Source of the DNA: Engraulis encrasicolus | Lineage: Eukaryota; Chordata; Actinopteri; Clupeiformes; Engraulidae | Assembly (NCBI RefSeq): GCF_034702125.1 | Contig: NC_085869.1 | Location: 49,123,197 to 49,187,196, forward strand | Length of the DNA stretch: 64,000 bases | Reading direction: 5' to 3' | In this document: piece after piece, positions 42,155-58,415 of the stretch | Numbering within the stretch: position 1 is the first letter of the stretch | Layout of the letters: each line of letters opens with the position of its first letter | The notes under the pieces: generated by a model | What the model was told of the DNA's origin: nothing | Seen by the model: only the letters and a program-made list of their open reading frames with translations | Databases searched by the model: none | Position numbers and translations under genes: made by a program

Positions 42155-42164
42155 CCTTTTTATA
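42155..42164 (-). promoter_or_regulatory. TATA box of the coiled-coil gene
   Basis: TATAAAAAGG read on the minus strand, 85 bases upstream of the ATG at 42070. A start site near 42133 would leave a 5' UTR of about 60 bases. Confidence 0.6.
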
Positions 42165-42179
42165 GACGGTTCTGTTCGT

Positions 42180-42800
42180 ACCACGGTAACCGAACGTTAC
42201 GTCATAATAGCAAACGTATTTTCATTTTGAGGTAATAACACGGATAAGGCCCACTCATGTTGACCTGCTGTAAAGTGGCACAGAAACAGCAAGTTCCCCA
42301 ATGTACAGTAGGCTACAAAATGTGCCTAATGTGTATGTTTGTTGTCTTCTCTATGTATTTCAGATTAAAAAATACCGTCCTGCTCTTGACACGCTGCACA
42401 GCATGCATAGGCTACATAAGCATGCAAGGTTATGAAAACTGTTTATGAAACCGTTTGGGGTTTTTTCTGCATATTTTCCTGAAATGTGGGGTCAGTTGAC
42501 ATTATCTGAGACTAATTTTGGACTATAGGGTGAAAACAAGGTCAAGAAATATGGGAGTAGATATTTTTGTATATTGTGAACGTATGCCTCTGCTGTGTAT
42601 ACAGTATGTTTCCTTGTATGGCTCTGCACTGTGTGTCATGATTAGGGAATCTTGATTACTGCCAGATTTCTGAGGCCCTTCTGAAGGGGAGGGGTGTGGA
42701 TTGGTGTGGGGTTGAGAGGGGAATAGACCAAGGCCATCAAACAACTCTCTCAGCCCAGTCATTTGCCTGCTGCGCTCTGGTCTGGTCATAACTTCCAGCC
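42180..42800. other. Intergenic, no feature
   Basis: Sequence upstream of the coiled-coil gene. No exon is supported. Confidence 0.5.
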
Positions 42801-42839
42801 TGCTAAACTTCAACCACCCACGTGTGTCGTAATGATGTC

Positions 42840-43092
42840 CAGTGTCACATCACATCAGCATCAAACCGCTACACCCTCCACATCATCATACCCACCCCCA
42901 CCCCTGCACTGCCATCTCTGCCCAACGTCCTCACTAATACACCCTGACCCTCATCACCATCCCCCCTCCCCCTCCCAACTACATCCCTGCCTAGCACCCA
43001 CGCGGAACCACCCCAACCGCCCATCATCATACCCACCGCCCATCCCTACCCAACAGCCTCAATCCCCGCACACTACTCACATACCCCCCCCC

Positions 43093-43139
<47 letters not shown>

Positions 43140-43280
43140 CACTGCCCAACATCCACACCAACACACCCCAACCCACATCCCGCTACCCCATCTGCCTTCT
43201 CTCACTAACACACCTCAACCCACATCCCCATTACCACCCACTCCACCCCACAGCTCCGTCCTTACCTAAAACAATCCACG
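42840..43280. repeat. C/A-rich degenerate minisatellite
   Basis: CATCATCATACCCACC, CTGCCCAACRTCC and CACTAACACACC-like phrases recur with many changes. A (CA)n tract lies at 43097-43139. The 168-codon frame over it is compositional. Confidence 0.8.
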
Positions 43281-43284
43281 CCCC

Positions 43285-43405
43285 AACTGTGGTGCTGGAT
43301 ACTGGGCTGCTATGCCAGCGACTCGGGTTCAAGTCCGACCGGGATCCTTTTGCCGTCCCTTCCCCATCTCTCCTCATTTTCTTCCCCCAATACGGTGTTT
43401 CCCCC
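43285..43405 (+). mobile_element. tRNA-derived SINE fragment
   Basis: GGGCTGCTATGCCAGCGACT followed by GGGTTCAAGTCCGACCGGG (a B-box-like site) and CTTCCCCATCTCTCCTC match the family at 52609. Confidence 0.7.
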
Positions 43406-43618
43406 CCAACGCCCCATCCATCTCCATCCCTTCCCAATGCAGTCACCACTCACCAGCCCAGACGTGTGCAGTTAGGGTGTCATGCACCAGCGCTTATGTC
43501 AGGAGGAAAACACACATCGCAGGCCTCAACTCCAGCAGCTGGGAGGAAATGCCTGACAGCTCTGGCCGGCCAACGAGCTTTGAAGGCCTAAATCAATCGG
43601 AGGGTCTGTTCAAAACGC

Positions 43619-43770
<152 letters not shown>

Positions 43771-43874
43771 CATCGGTGCCCAGACAGCTGCAATTGTGTG
43801 TGTGTGTGTTAACACATCTGTTTTCTCTCTTATGACCCCTTTGTAGAGGAACCCCCTGTCGCCCCCCAACAACA

Positions 43875-44032
<158 letters not shown>

Positions 44033-44339
44033 AAAAGAGGTGCCATTGCTAGCGCCTTGGAACGTTTGAGCGTTAAATGACTCATTCCGACAAGTAAACC
44101 TTATTACTGAATTGGATGCCAAAGAACACTCCCAGTCTTTACGTGTCGTACAGTATATTACTAAGCTTCAAGCTGTGTGTTATTGTGGCTATTAATGAGG
44201 TTGCAGTGCCCAGCGTCATGCTGTCAGCATGGTACATTTTTTCTCGCCACACTGCATGCAGTCATTGGACCATCACATCATCCTACCAGAGTGCCAGTAT
44301 ACTGTACACCCCAGCTGCACACAACGCAGGGGAGCACTA

Positions 44340-44580
44340 ACAGAAAAGCAAAACAACTTCTTTTATTCTTTTTTTTGTTCCCATTTTTTATAGTTCACCT
44401 CCACAATCTGTCAGTGGACTGTCCAGTATTTATTGCATATGAGGTGATCTTGCAAATCCAGCGGGAGTACTTACAGAAAAACAAAACAACTTGTTCTATT
44501 TTCTCGTATTCATTTTTTTTTATAGTTCACCTCCACAAACTATCAATGGACAGTCCTGTATGAATTGCACGTGACAGTTG
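44340..44580. repeat. Direct repeat, two units of about 133 bp
   Basis: CAGAAAAGCAAAACAACTT, TTTATAGTTCACCTCCACAA and TGGACTGTCC (44340-44445) recur as CAGAAAAACAAAACAACTT, TTTATAGTTCACCTCCACAA and TGGACAGTCC (44473-44578). Confidence 0.85.
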
Positions 44581-44764
44581 TTTCTTACAGCTCTCCACTG
44601 GGCTGTTGAGGTCTTGCAGCGGCCTCGTAAATCGCGCGGGGTTGGGGCCTCTGCTCTGCTTCCCTCTGCACCCTCACTAGGGCAGGGCCTCAGCAGCACA
44701 AGCACTCAGACAGATGTGAAGTCATCGGCGCAGCACAGGGAGGAGGCCTGGGGTTGTCCAGGAA

Positions 44765-45045
44765 AAGGGGGATAGAGAGGGGGAAGAGAGGAGGAGAAGT
44801 AGGTTAGGGTGTTAGTCGCACACTGGGAGAAGAAGGGGAACATTCAGTAAACAACAGTTGGCCTACCAAGCTACTGTCTGAAAGATATATTATTTATATT
44901 ATTTTACCATTGTTTTCATCAGAGCCTAAGCCCACAGAAGACATTAGCACAGGGAAAAGTCAAGTGAAAAAAAGGGAGACCGGGAGAGGGACGAGGAGGA
45001 GAAGTAGGTTAGGGTGTTAGTGACATACAGGGAGAAGAGAACCTG
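44765..45045. repeat. Direct repeat with AGGAGAAGTAGGTTAGGGTG
   Basis: The phrase GAGGAGAAGTAGGTTAGGGT followed by GTTAGT and GGGAGAAGA occurs at about 44790 and 44997. Confidence 0.75.
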
Positions 45046-45567
45046 CTGATACTACTACTAATAATACATCTGTTTTCTATTCCGCTTTTCATGGTACTCA
45101 AAGACGCTTTACAGGAAGTTGTCTCTCTCTTTCAAAAACATGCTCACACACATGAAAAATATTAATTTTTAGACATTTTCATTTCCATTTTCTCATTAGA
45201 CAAGCTACAGCTTCAAAAACCACGTAAGCTTTGGATGACTGATACGTTTTGCAATACAATCCTAGGATCCATCATCCACTAGAATCTGTAATACAGTGTA
45301 GCCTTATCTTGCATTCATCTTAAGTTCATTATTCTTATTACAACACATTCCCGCAACTACAGCTCAAAGTAGGCCTACCCCTGTTTTATTTGCGTAAAAA
45401 AGCGCACCCAGGGGCAAGTCTCGTAAAGTGTTTTAATACCTGTCATCATGTATTAAACAAATTAATCCAAAGAGGATTTAATTCTCTGGGAACAAATATA
45501 GCAGAAACGTCTGGAGGAGGATAATATTTATTGTGGCGGGGGGACATAAAATAGCAGCATGTGAACC
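45046..45567. other. Intergenic, no feature
   Basis: Nothing supported. Confidence 0.5.
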
Positions 45568-45575
45568 ATCTAGTG

Positions 45576-45777
45576 CAGTGTTTCTCAACGGGGGCGCTAC
45601 AGCCCCCAGGAGGCGTTTAGGAGCCTTACGGGGTGTTAAGAAGGACACAGCTGAGTGGGGGCAGGGCTTAGTGCCCATTGGGGGGGCGTTGTGTGGCTCA
45701 AGATGAGGCCAAGGGAGCGTTGTGAGGCTTATGATGAGTTCAAGGGGGCGTTTGTCCAAAAAGGTTGAGAACCACTG
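45576..45777. mobile_element. hAT MITE (202 bp)
   Basis: The left end CAGTGTTTCTCAACGGGGG and the right end, in reverse complement, CAGTGGTTCTCAACCTTTT are classical hAT termini. The flanks ATCTAGTG (45568-45575) and GTCTAGAG (45778-45785) agree at six of eight bases. The interior repeats GGGGGCG and GAGGCGTT-like motifs. Confidence 0.8.
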
Positions 45778-45785
45778 GTCTAGAG

Positions 45786-46640
45786 AGAGATACAGAGGGA
45801 ACAAATGAGAGAGAGCAAGCGAGGGGCAGGCATAGACGGTAAACGGAGAAGAGATGGAGACACTGGCTGTAGTTTTTAGGTGAGGTCATGAGAACAGTGC
45901 TGAGAGTCAGAACACCAGACAGCCCGAACAGCCTTGTCCAATTTACCAGAAGAACCACCATGAGGTGAAGAGCTGTTGCAAAACACATGAACACGTCTGC
46001 TTGTGAATGAGGATGAATGATGATGCTCTGGAGACAGACAATTCAATTCAAGTTGTATTCTTCCAGTGGTGAAATGCTGAGGAGAGGAGGACTGTGTAGG
46101 GTTTTATATTTTACATCTGTGCTGTATTTCACCTTCCCTTTCAGTGTGTCGTGAAGTAGAGGAGGATGGGGAGGGAGGAAACTGAAGTAGTCACCTCTCT
46201 TTGAAGAATGGTGTCCACATGCCTGTTGTTTGTGTTTGGGTGAGGATTGGGAGGTGTGAGACTGTTTTCCTGAAAACTGTCACTCAGCCATTCCGCAGCT
46301 ATTTCTCAACCATTTCCAGTCTTAAATAGCACAGAGAGAAGATAACCTAAACAAGAATTTTCCCTCCCTCCCTCAGACATACCTCACCACTATGTCATGG
46401 AAATTTGCTGTGCTGCTCACTCCACCGTTTTACGGCAGTTAATCTAATATTTCCTCTTTTTAATATTCATGTCATGCCATCTCTACTATGCCAACATGTA
46501 CCATTTCTCTCAACTCTCCCTCTCCTCTCTTCTTCCCATAGCTCCCAGTCTCCTATTGGCTCTTCACAAGCCATAACAACAGGCCTCCACCAATGACAGT
46601 CCAAGGAATCCCAACTGGGCCCGCCTTGTGGTGTCTTCCT
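45786..46640. other. Intergenic, no feature
   Basis: Nothing supported. Confidence 0.5.
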
Positions 46641-46646
46641 CTTGTT

Positions 46647-46651
46647 GTGTG

Positions 46652-46714
<63 letters not shown>

Positions 46715-46757
46715 TTTTGTGCGTGCGTGCGGGCGTGCGTGCGTGCGTGTGTGTGCG
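46647..46757. repeat. (GTGC)n tetranucleotide repeat
   Basis: About 25 GTGC units with two interruptions. Confidence 0.97.
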
Positions 46758-47675
46758 TGACTAATACCATTGCTGTGTCTCAAACACACCTCGACCTCAC
46801 GAGTGGGGAAATGCGATAACTGGCGACCTCTCTGCAAGGCTGGCATGCCAGCTATGCAGGGCAGAGCAGGCGACAAGACGGGCTGCGATTGGATGCACTT
46901 TCTTGTGGCATTCATTGCAGAGGGATTTCCATCTCCGTTAAATGTCTCTTCAATGGCCTACTCAGTCAGTGAAGTTTTGGCGCCCAGAAGAGCACAGGGA
47001 GCCAGTCATGTGTAAAATAAGGGCTGGCCTGATGGGGAGGGCTGGGTGGCTTAGTGCTTGTTTGTGATGTAATGGGGTAGCAATTTGAAATGAAATGGGT
47101 GTATTTGGCTGCCTCTAACATGTGTACAATCTTTGAACTCTTTCAAAAAGGGATTTTCAAGATTCAAAATATTTTTATTGCATCTCATTATACCAGAATA
47201 TACGAGAGTAAAATGCTTTGTGCTGCGGTAATGTGAACAACTAAAATCTGTAACCATCTATATTTGAAGATTGTACACATAAACTATGCAGCTTCACATC
47301 ATACCACCACTTCATAAAGATATGGTTTTGTTGTAGTTGCTTTCAATGTATAAATCAGTATACCTTGAACCCCTAGTGCATAGCCTGTGTTATAACCTTT
47401 TGTCACCAAAATGGCAATGACCATTACCATAATGACCTAATCGGTTACTTAAGACTGCCAGAATTTTCATAGCTATGTTGTTATGATGTAGTTAAGTGCT
47501 TTCAGCAAAGAGTGAAGAGAAATCACTCCACGTTGCAGCAGCTAGCCACAACACTGGTGGTTGGACTCGGGTTTCTGGGGCTGTGGAGAGCTGGCAGTAC
47601 AGACAGTACTCTGTGGAGCTTGCCAGGCTAGGCACCATGTGTGAAGAGTAGACTGTTACTGCACCGAGGTAGCCT
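46758..47675. other. Intergenic, no feature
   Basis: Nothing supported. Confidence 0.5.
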
Positions 47676-47762
47676 AGAAATCTAGACGCCCCTAGCGACC
47701 GCAAATTGAATTTGCTCCCGGGGGCAGCTTTTTGCTGTACGGGTCTGGCTGCGCTAGGCTAG
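47672..47762. mobile_element. Short MITE with TAGCCTAG ends
   Basis: It starts TAGCCTAGAAATCTAGACGC and ends GGCTGCGCTAGGCTA, an inverted match of the terminal eight bases. CTCCCGGGGGCAGC lies in the middle. About 90 bp. Confidence 0.5.
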
Positions 47763-48680
47763 CACCGAGGGGTTTTTAGGGGGGTTGGTGGGTGTACAAC
47801 GTCCTGCCATGACCCTGACTAAGGCCAAACCGACTGAGCCCCTCAAACTTTGACAGTTGTCCTGAAGTACTGGACAATAATGGCAGTGCCTTCACAATAA
47901 AACATAGCTACCCTCTTTTATATTGGTGTGTTTACGGCAGATTGTTTTCCATAGCTTATGGACTGACAAGAGGCCCTTTTGTAATGTAAATACTTTGCAT
48001 TCAGCGTGGCCCAGTTCCCATGTCTGATTCCAGGAGGAAAGTGATGAATGTTCTTTTGATTTGCTCATACAAACCTTACTTCCAGGTTGGTGGAATGCAA
48101 TTTGCATACTGAACCCTCTGTGAATACTTCATCGTCCTTCATCCATTGATGTCTTCGATGATCACAGGCTGCACAGACCCTCACTGAGGCGACACAGAGG
48201 CAATTGTAGGGTAAGTTGGGGGCCACCAGCGAAAATTGAAGAATGAACATTTGCAACAAATCGCCACTACTGCAGTTTAAAGTCTAAGCTGTTATTCACC
48301 ATCTATAGGCTTGGGGGCCCCAAACGGTTGCCTGTCTAGCCTATTGATAAGATGCACCTCTGAAAAGACGTGCTCCATATGACTTTTAGAGGCGGTTCTG
48401 AAGCACATCCTCACACCCTGTAGGACCAAGTCTATTGGACAAGTCTACTACGTACATGCCATGAAGAAACACAACACAATCGTGCTGTTGCTATGTGGTA
48501 TGATTTTGTCCAAAGGACCACAGACCCAAATGTTGAATCAGGCTGACACCTGCTGGATGGATGCAGAACTGATCTTTGGCTGCTTCACCAAAGTGCCATG
48601 GTGTGACAGCCAGTGGACACCTACAAGCCACTGCTACACAAATAGTGTCAGAAGTGGGTCAATTTTAGTTCAGATGTATT
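47763..48680. other. Intergenic, no supported gene
   Basis: An ATG-led frame at 48461-48682 (73 codons) starts MKKHNTIVLLLCG, superficially like a signal peptide, but has no family match I can see and no promoter context. Confidence 0.4.
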
Positions 48681-48684
48681 AAAT

Positions 48685-48815
48685 AGAAGTACTGTGGAAG
48701 TTTTCTCGAAGATGTAATAACTACACTAGTAGCATGATATTGCAAAGTAGAAACCATGTAGTATTATACCACTAGTGTTGTAATTACATTAGTAAGAGCA
48801 CTTCTACCTCTACTT
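48685..48815. repeat. Imperfect foldback element
   Basis: TAGAAGTACTG and GATGTAATAACTACACTAGTAG on the left are mirrored at the right by CCACTAGTGTTGTAATTACATT and GCACTTCTA. The arms are about 50 bases with several mismatches. Confidence 0.6.
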
Positions 48816-49565
48816 TATACAACTCTGGTCGTATATGACATATGGCTAGATTGGTGTTTTGTTGATTAAAATATCAAATATTTTGTTGAAATTTGTAAAT
48901 GTTGTAATTTGCTTGTTAAGCTCTTCATTGTCATTAGCCTATGTGGTTCATGTGAAACAAAATATATTTGCATCCTATGTCATGGTCTAAAAATCTCTCT
49001 GAATTTCGCCATGTTTGACACAAGGGAAATAAATAAATAGCTGTTCGATTCCATAACATTATAACCTACTGGATGAACAATATGACCTATTGAAAGGGGT
49101 TTCTTTGTATCATGGAAGCCAGATCAAGCCAGTGAGGATTCATTCACTGTGTTTTGTCGCCACCTGCAGGACTATCTGCCTTGTTCTAAGAGACATGCCA
49201 AGGCAAAATTTAAAGACGTCTTCTCAACTTTCTTACTGTGACTAGACTGTCATATGATATGACAAATAAATAACCCACTACGTGGTCCCGAGCGTACTAT
49301 AGACCATTAAAGATTTTTGTAAAATATAATTTCTTATAAGCATCTGTCACTGGCTCCATCTTAAGTAGTAATAGTTAGGTAAGATTGACCCATGAGACAA
49401 GCTGACCATTCGACGCTGGAATTCTTCCATGAAAGTCATCTGGAGGATGCACCCCAGTTCAAGGTCATGATCTCAGAGGAAAGGTCAACTCCCTGGTCAC
49501 TCATTTACAAGGACACCAGGCCATGATTTACTGGGGACACCTGTGTGTTTTTCGACATGTTGCTC
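48816..49565. other. Intergenic, no feature
   Basis: Nothing supported. Confidence 0.5.
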
Positions 49566-49732
49566 TGGGTGTGTGCGTGCGTGTATGCGTGCGTGTGTGT
49601 GTGTGTGTGTTTGTGGGTGTTGTTAGTGGGTGGTGTCTGTCTATTTGTGTGTGCTTCCCTATGAGCCAAACATATGCACGTGTGTGTGTCTCCCTCTCAC
49701 ATCCCCTCTCTCTCCTTCTCTTTCTGTCTCTC

Positions 49733-49871
<139 letters not shown>

Positions 49872-50652
49872 CAGAGAGAGAGAGAGAGAAGGAGAGATTT
49901 CTGTGTGTGAGACACATGTGTGCCCACACATAAATCTCCAAAAGCAGGCACCGCCCACCACCACTCCTGGCCACCAGCACCACCTCCCCCTGTCTGGCAC
50001 GGCTCAGCAGCAGCAGGATGTTAAGTCATGGAGTGGCAATCTGTGGGCACCGCTGTAAACGCAGGCCCGAACAAAGGGCCCCTTCTCCTCTCCACAGATC
50101 CCCTCCTGGGGACTCGCCGCCACTGAGAGGGCCAAGCGTTCCGCACCACACGGATGCCCAGAAATGATCTGGACAGTGAAAAACGAATGAACGCCTTCCG
50201 TAAGAATGTTGCCCAGCATGTGTGTCTGTGTGCCTTGGTGTGTGCAATGCCAACGTACCAGTGCAATGTAATGTGAAATCTGAAACAGGGGTTGGTGCAG
50301 AATATACTGTATATGATCCGATCATTATACTGTATATCACTGTGTTTATGAGTACAAGAGTATGTCCTAAGGACTCCACTTGCCCAAAAGTGATCTGGAC
50401 AGTAAAAAACGAATGAAGGTCTCCTCTTAAGAATGTTGCCCAACGTGTGTGCGTGTGTGTCAGTGTGCCAGTGCCATAAAATGTGAAATCTTAAACAAAA
50501 TGCAGAAGCAGAATGGTGTTATTCATGCCTATAACTATCTATGACTGGGTTTATGACTGTACGAGTATTTCTAAAAAAGTTTTTCTCAATCTTTTTTGAA
50601 CAAACACCCCGTTGAACTCATCATTAGCCTCCCAATGCCTCCTTGACCTTAA

Positions 50653-51010
50653 AGGTACACTGTTCAGGAAATGGTCAAAAAAGGTACTGCAACTATTCTG
50701 CTCATCGAAACTGGGCTGCCTATTGCCAAATTTGATCGTTTCATAAACGTTTACAAAGTTATATACTAATATTTTCTAGTATGTCCCAAGTACAGTCATT
50801 TTTGCAGCTAAAAATGGCTATTTCTGTAAATTCAAAATGGTGGACCATGGAGAAGTTCCCCCTTTTCATGTAGGAAAAGTGCATTTTTCCAGTCATGATG
50901 AATACCTAGAATTTGATGGTGGTGGTAAGTATTCATGAAAAAGGTAACATTAGTGAATGGGTAGCATGAAGTCTGGAAATAAACAACTAAAAATCTTACA
51001 CAGTGTACCT
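50653..51010. mobile_element. TTAA-flanked MITE, Kolobok-like (358 bp)
   Basis: AGGTACACTGT at the left and ACAGTGTACCT at the right are inverted repeats. TTAA flanks both ends (50649-50652 and 51011-51014). Ends starting AGG with TTAA sites fit the Kolobok superfamily better than piggyBac, whose ends start CC. No coding capacity. Confidence 0.8.
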
Positions 51011-51414
51011 TTAACATAAGACTGCCAAAGCCCCCCTCAGTATTAATAAATAAAATAGACAAACATCTCCCATTTGCAACTGAGCATTGATGTCCAGACA
51101 GATATCAAGCAGTGATCTGTGCCTTGGCGTGTGCCACTCTGCCCGACCGTGATATGAAATGTGGAGTCATGTAATCAGGTGAAGATCTGAAACAAACACC
51201 ATGTAGCCTATTATTCACAAGGACAGATCGCTGCATGGGCCTTCTGGGCCCAAGAGTCATAGGGGGCCCTGAAGCCCAAGCCTCTATACTCTATTCTCAT
51301 GCTGCGTCAGAATCACAATTTTAAAAACTGTACGTTCAAATCTTCTCAGTGGACATCCCCCCGAATGCCCAACAACATAAGGTCTATCAAGTCAAGTCTA
51401 AAACCCCAAATCTT

Positions 51415-51470
51415 TTTAAAATGAGCAACACCCATGGGGGGGGGGGGGCTTTCTTGGTGTGTGGCCCAGG
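51415..51470. other. G-run of about 12
   Basis: A poly(G) run at about 51437-51448 within the array region. Confidence 0.7.
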
Positions 51471-52254
51471 GGCCTTTGCAGTCATAATCCGTCCCTGATT
51501 ATTGATGCATATGACTACGCAACCGTGTGTGTGCCTTGGCGTGTGCCACTCCCATGATACGTAAAGAGCCACGCAATCAGATGAAATCTGAAACAGATGT
51601 GTATATCTCTTTGCCATGGTGTGTGCCAATGTGGCAGTGTGCAGGGGTTGATGCAGAGTGATATTATTTATGCATATGCCTATGATGATTATTTATGACT
51701 GTGTTTACAAGCGTATTATGAGCGTTTATGCACGTTTTACGTCAGCATTTCTAAAGGACTCAACTCCCCAATGTACAGAAGTGATTTGGGAAGTGAAAAA
51801 CGAAGGAACGTAAGAATTCCTGTGGTGTGTGTGCCAATGTGGCAGTGCAATGCAACATGAATTTTGAAACAGAATTATTTATGCCTATGAGTATATATTG
51901 GTGTGTCTCTACATGAGTATTTCTAAGAAACGTTTAGTGAGTATCTATTGGTATATGAGTAGGTCTATGTCTAAAAGACTCCACTTACCAATATGCCTTG
52001 GTGTGAGTGTGCTTATGTGCCAGTGCAGTATAATGTGAAATCTAAAACAGGGTGATTGGTGGTGAAGAATGCTATAATATATGCATATGATTACCATGAG
52101 CATGTGTTTATGATTGTATGAGTATGTCTCGACTTACCAATGTCCAGACGTTATCTGGACAGTGAAAAATGAACGCCCTATGCAGGAATGTTACCCAATA
52201 GTTTGTGTACCTTGGTATGTGCCACTGTGCCAGTTCACTCTGAAGAGGGGCCAT

Positions 52255-52458
<204 letters not shown>

Positions 52459-52608
52459 TAATGTGAAGTGAAGTTGTGAGGTAAGAGCTGAAACAGAGGT
52501 GATGGGGAACACATTTTCGACATTATCTATGCCTATGACTGTCTAAAACATTAACAAAAGCCCAATGTTCTGCACAGTGAAAAACACCTTCGATAAGAAT
52601 GTTGGGCT

Positions 52609-52754
52609 GGCCCTACTGTTGCTACGCTAGCGACCCGGGTTTGATTCCGGCCCGGGTCCTATGCCAATCCTTCCCCACATCTCGCTCCCCATTCGTTTCC
52701 TGTCACTCCTTCACTGTCCTATCATAAAAATAAAGTGATAAAAGACCACAAAAA
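52609..52754 (+). mobile_element. tRNA-derived SINE with 14-bp TSD
   Basis: The head CTACTGTTGCTACGCTAGCG and B-box-like GGGTTTGATTCCGG are followed by the body CTTCCCCACATCTCGCTCCC and the tail TTCACTGTCCTATCATAAAA. AAGAATGTTGGGCT lies on both sides (52595-52608 and 52755-52768), a target duplication proving insertion by retrotransposition into the tandem array. Confidence 0.88.
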
Positions 52755-52883
52755 AAGAATGTTGGGCTACGTATGCCCAGGTGTTTTTCCGCTACACCTA
52801 TACCTGCATGTGCAATAGGTCATGTTATGACGTTAAATCGTGAACACACATGATGAAAAGCATCAACGTTTAATGACCTAGCC

Positions 52884-53204
52884 CAGGGTTGAGGAACCTT
52901 TCTCATTGGAAGGGCCACTTCAAATTCATCCGAGGGCCGTAAAAGTCCTCAGAGGGCCGTACTATGAACACAAAATAGGAGTTTCCCCTTCACTTTAAGG
53001 CCTAAATTGAAGGCAGCCAGCTTTTAAACAAACACCACCTTCTTTAGGTTCCCTGAATATAACTTAATTGTATTGCAAATGCATTTTCTAAGATTCCTTT
53101 CCAAAATATGTCATATTTAATGTGAAGCTGAATAACATTAAAATTATATCGGGGCGGCCTCAAGGGCCGCAAACGGCCCTGGAGACATATGTTCCCCACC
53201 CCTG
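52884..53204. mobile_element. hAT MITE (321 bp)
   Basis: The ends are CAGGGTTGAGGAACC and, in reverse complement, CAGGGGTGGGGAACAT. The flanks ACCTAGCC and ATCTAGGC agree at six of eight. GAGGGCCGTA and GGGCCG motifs repeat near both ends. Confidence 0.8.
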
Positions 53205-53259
53205 ATCTAGGCCTATGGCAATGACCACGTCTGAGAAACTTCATTTTGGGGGCACTGAG

Positions 53260-53425
53260 CAGGGTGCGATTTGTAGGGGGGGATGGGGGTGATTGTCCCC
53301 CTTTCTGGTCTTGATATCTCCACTTTTTACACATAATTTTAATCACAGTTTAATGTAATTCCATTGATATTGCTTAAAATCTGACACATATCCCCCCTTC
53401 TGGTTTTCCGACAAATCGCACACTG
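53260..53425. mobile_element. hAT MITE (166 bp)
   Basis: The ends CAGGGTGCGATTTGT and, in reverse complement, CAGTGTGCGATTTGT form a 15-bp inverted repeat. The flanks GCACTGAG and GCGCTAAG agree at six of eight. Confidence 0.8.
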
Positions 53426-53433
53426 GCGCTAAG

Positions 53434-53548
53434 TATGGACTCCCATTCCATGCTCAGGTTCAAATCTGACCTGGGTCATATCCCAACCCTACTTCACATC
53501 TCTCTCTCTCCCTCGCTTCCTGTCATACTCTGTCCTAACAATAAGGAA
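53434..53548 (+). mobile_element. SINE copy, 5'-truncated
   Basis: AGGTTCAAATCTGACCTGGG, a CTCTCTCTCCCTCGCTTCCTG body and TCTGTCCTAACAATAAGG match the window's SINE family. It starts just after the hAT MITE's target duplication. Confidence 0.75.
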
Positions 53549-54556
53549 ATCAACATATATCAAATGCCTCAAATTCACTTACAGCAGGCACTTCAATTTA
53601 CCTTTTCTTCTTGACTCATACACTAATCTATCATCTGTCAATAATCATCTCTGAAGAACCTGTGGAATGCTGGCCTACTAGTCCACAATCCTCATAAACG
53701 TCAAAATAGGAGCTGAAGTGCTAGGTACTGTGTGGAATACTTTTTTTTGGCATTTCAAAGCATGGTTGTGATGGAAATGATAAATATTATGATAGGATAA
53801 AATGTACACCATTTATCCAACACTTTCTAAAAATCTTAGCTTTAAACTTCTCAGCTTCTTGTTAATATGGAGAACCCAGTGCATTGGCTATAGGGGAAAG
53901 GGAGTGGACAGGAGTGTGCAGACAGACAGGAAATGTACAGCAACACCCACTGAGGTCTAAATACACTTAATTACCACAAGTCATGAAATTTCAATTGGGC
54001 GACTCACAGTGATTAACCCACAGTCTCATAGTCATGGTGGTATCCATACATACTAAGCAGAGGGGAGGAAAATAATAAACAAATAACCCTCTAAAGTTTG
54101 AATAACCAGATGTGGTGTTGAGCACATTGTGGTCTTTACTGCTTCATGTCTGCCCAACCCTGGCTGTCCAACCCGCTCATTAACATTTCATTTGAGTTAG
54201 AAGACTCAAGGCTGGCGGCCAGCGGGGGATTTCATATGACAAGGTGTTAATCATCCAGCTGAGACTGTCAACTGAGAAGGGAAAATCATTTTGGTTATTT
54301 AAATAACATAAATAACAGGTCATCATGATGAACAATATAGTAAAAGAAAAACACCACAGACACACAACAAAGGTCAATCATGAGGAAAATAATATTAAAA
54401 TGAACTGATTTTCGAGTTTTCTACGTCTTGAAACTGTGCTATGGTGATATTAAAATGATGCACCTCAAAAACAGAACAAAATAATAAACGAGTAGAACGT
54501 TTACAATTTTACGCAGGATTTACGCACAGGTTTTACGCACGTTCTGTTGTTTTTTA
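53549..54556. other. Intergenic, no supported gene
   Basis: TTTACGCA occurs three times at 54514-54540. Nothing else supported. Confidence 0.5.
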
Positions 54557-54799
54557 TTAATAAGGAGAATTTCTCTGTCCATCGTTTGTTCTTGTTGGGT
54601 ATTGTGGAGGTGCAGCAGGGGGTTGAGGTTGACTTGACATCCAGTCTACGAGATCGTCATAGGTTATCAGTAGCAGATAACTCCGAGTTATTTTAGGAAC
54701 ACTTTTGCCGTACGTGCCAACTTCGATCTTGGGGGCTTGATTGTCCAACTTTCGGAACAAGACCACCTCGTCCACTGACCAAATCGCATTACATCGCAC
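54557..54799 (-). other. Open frame of unknown status, head-to-head with tnfaip6
   Basis: About 80 codons are open on the minus strand, with a natural-looking composition (WSVDEVVLFRKLDNQAP, then LITYDDLVDWMSS and a Pro-rich end). It has no in-frame ATG at its start; upstream in frame is TGA. It could be a terminal exon entered by splicing, since CAG|TGGACG lies near its start. Its stop TAA directly overlaps AATAAA. I do not recognise a family and a chance frame is possible. Confidence 0.25.
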
Positions 54800-54924
54800 A
54801 TCACATCACATTGGCCACAGTGAGGTAAAGTTTTAAAGTTTCGTAAGGGCTTTCCCTCCTTTCTCCCACTTGTTGAGAAACGAACACCGTTCCTCCCATC
54901 GTCAAACTGCGTCAGACCCCATGT

Positions 54925-55000
54925 GTTTGGGAAAGTTTCCTTGTAGTGTGTTGGGTTGGGAAACGTATTTAAGCCCTGGGTACAGATGTGCCGATCAGCT
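54925..55000 (+). promoter_or_regulatory. tnfaip6 core promoter with TATA-like box
   Basis: TATTTAAG at 54966-54973 lies about 91 bases before the ATG, placing a start site near 55000. Upstream, GGGAAAGTTTCC at about 54929-54940 resembles an NF-kB half-palindrome, and TGCGTCAG near 54909 resembles an AP-1/CRE site. These would fit a cytokine-induced gene but are only sequence matches. Confidence 0.5.
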
Positions 55001-55063
55001 CAGTGCAAACTACTGCAGCTGCTGCTCACTGACACATGTGCTCAGTTTTATTAGAGAGCGAGG

Positions 55064-58415
<3,352 letters not shown>

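Noticed and set aside
48461..48682. Small secreted protein of 73 codons
   Set aside because: Only the first 20 residues look like a signal peptide. There is no promoter, splice or family evidence; kept only as a note.
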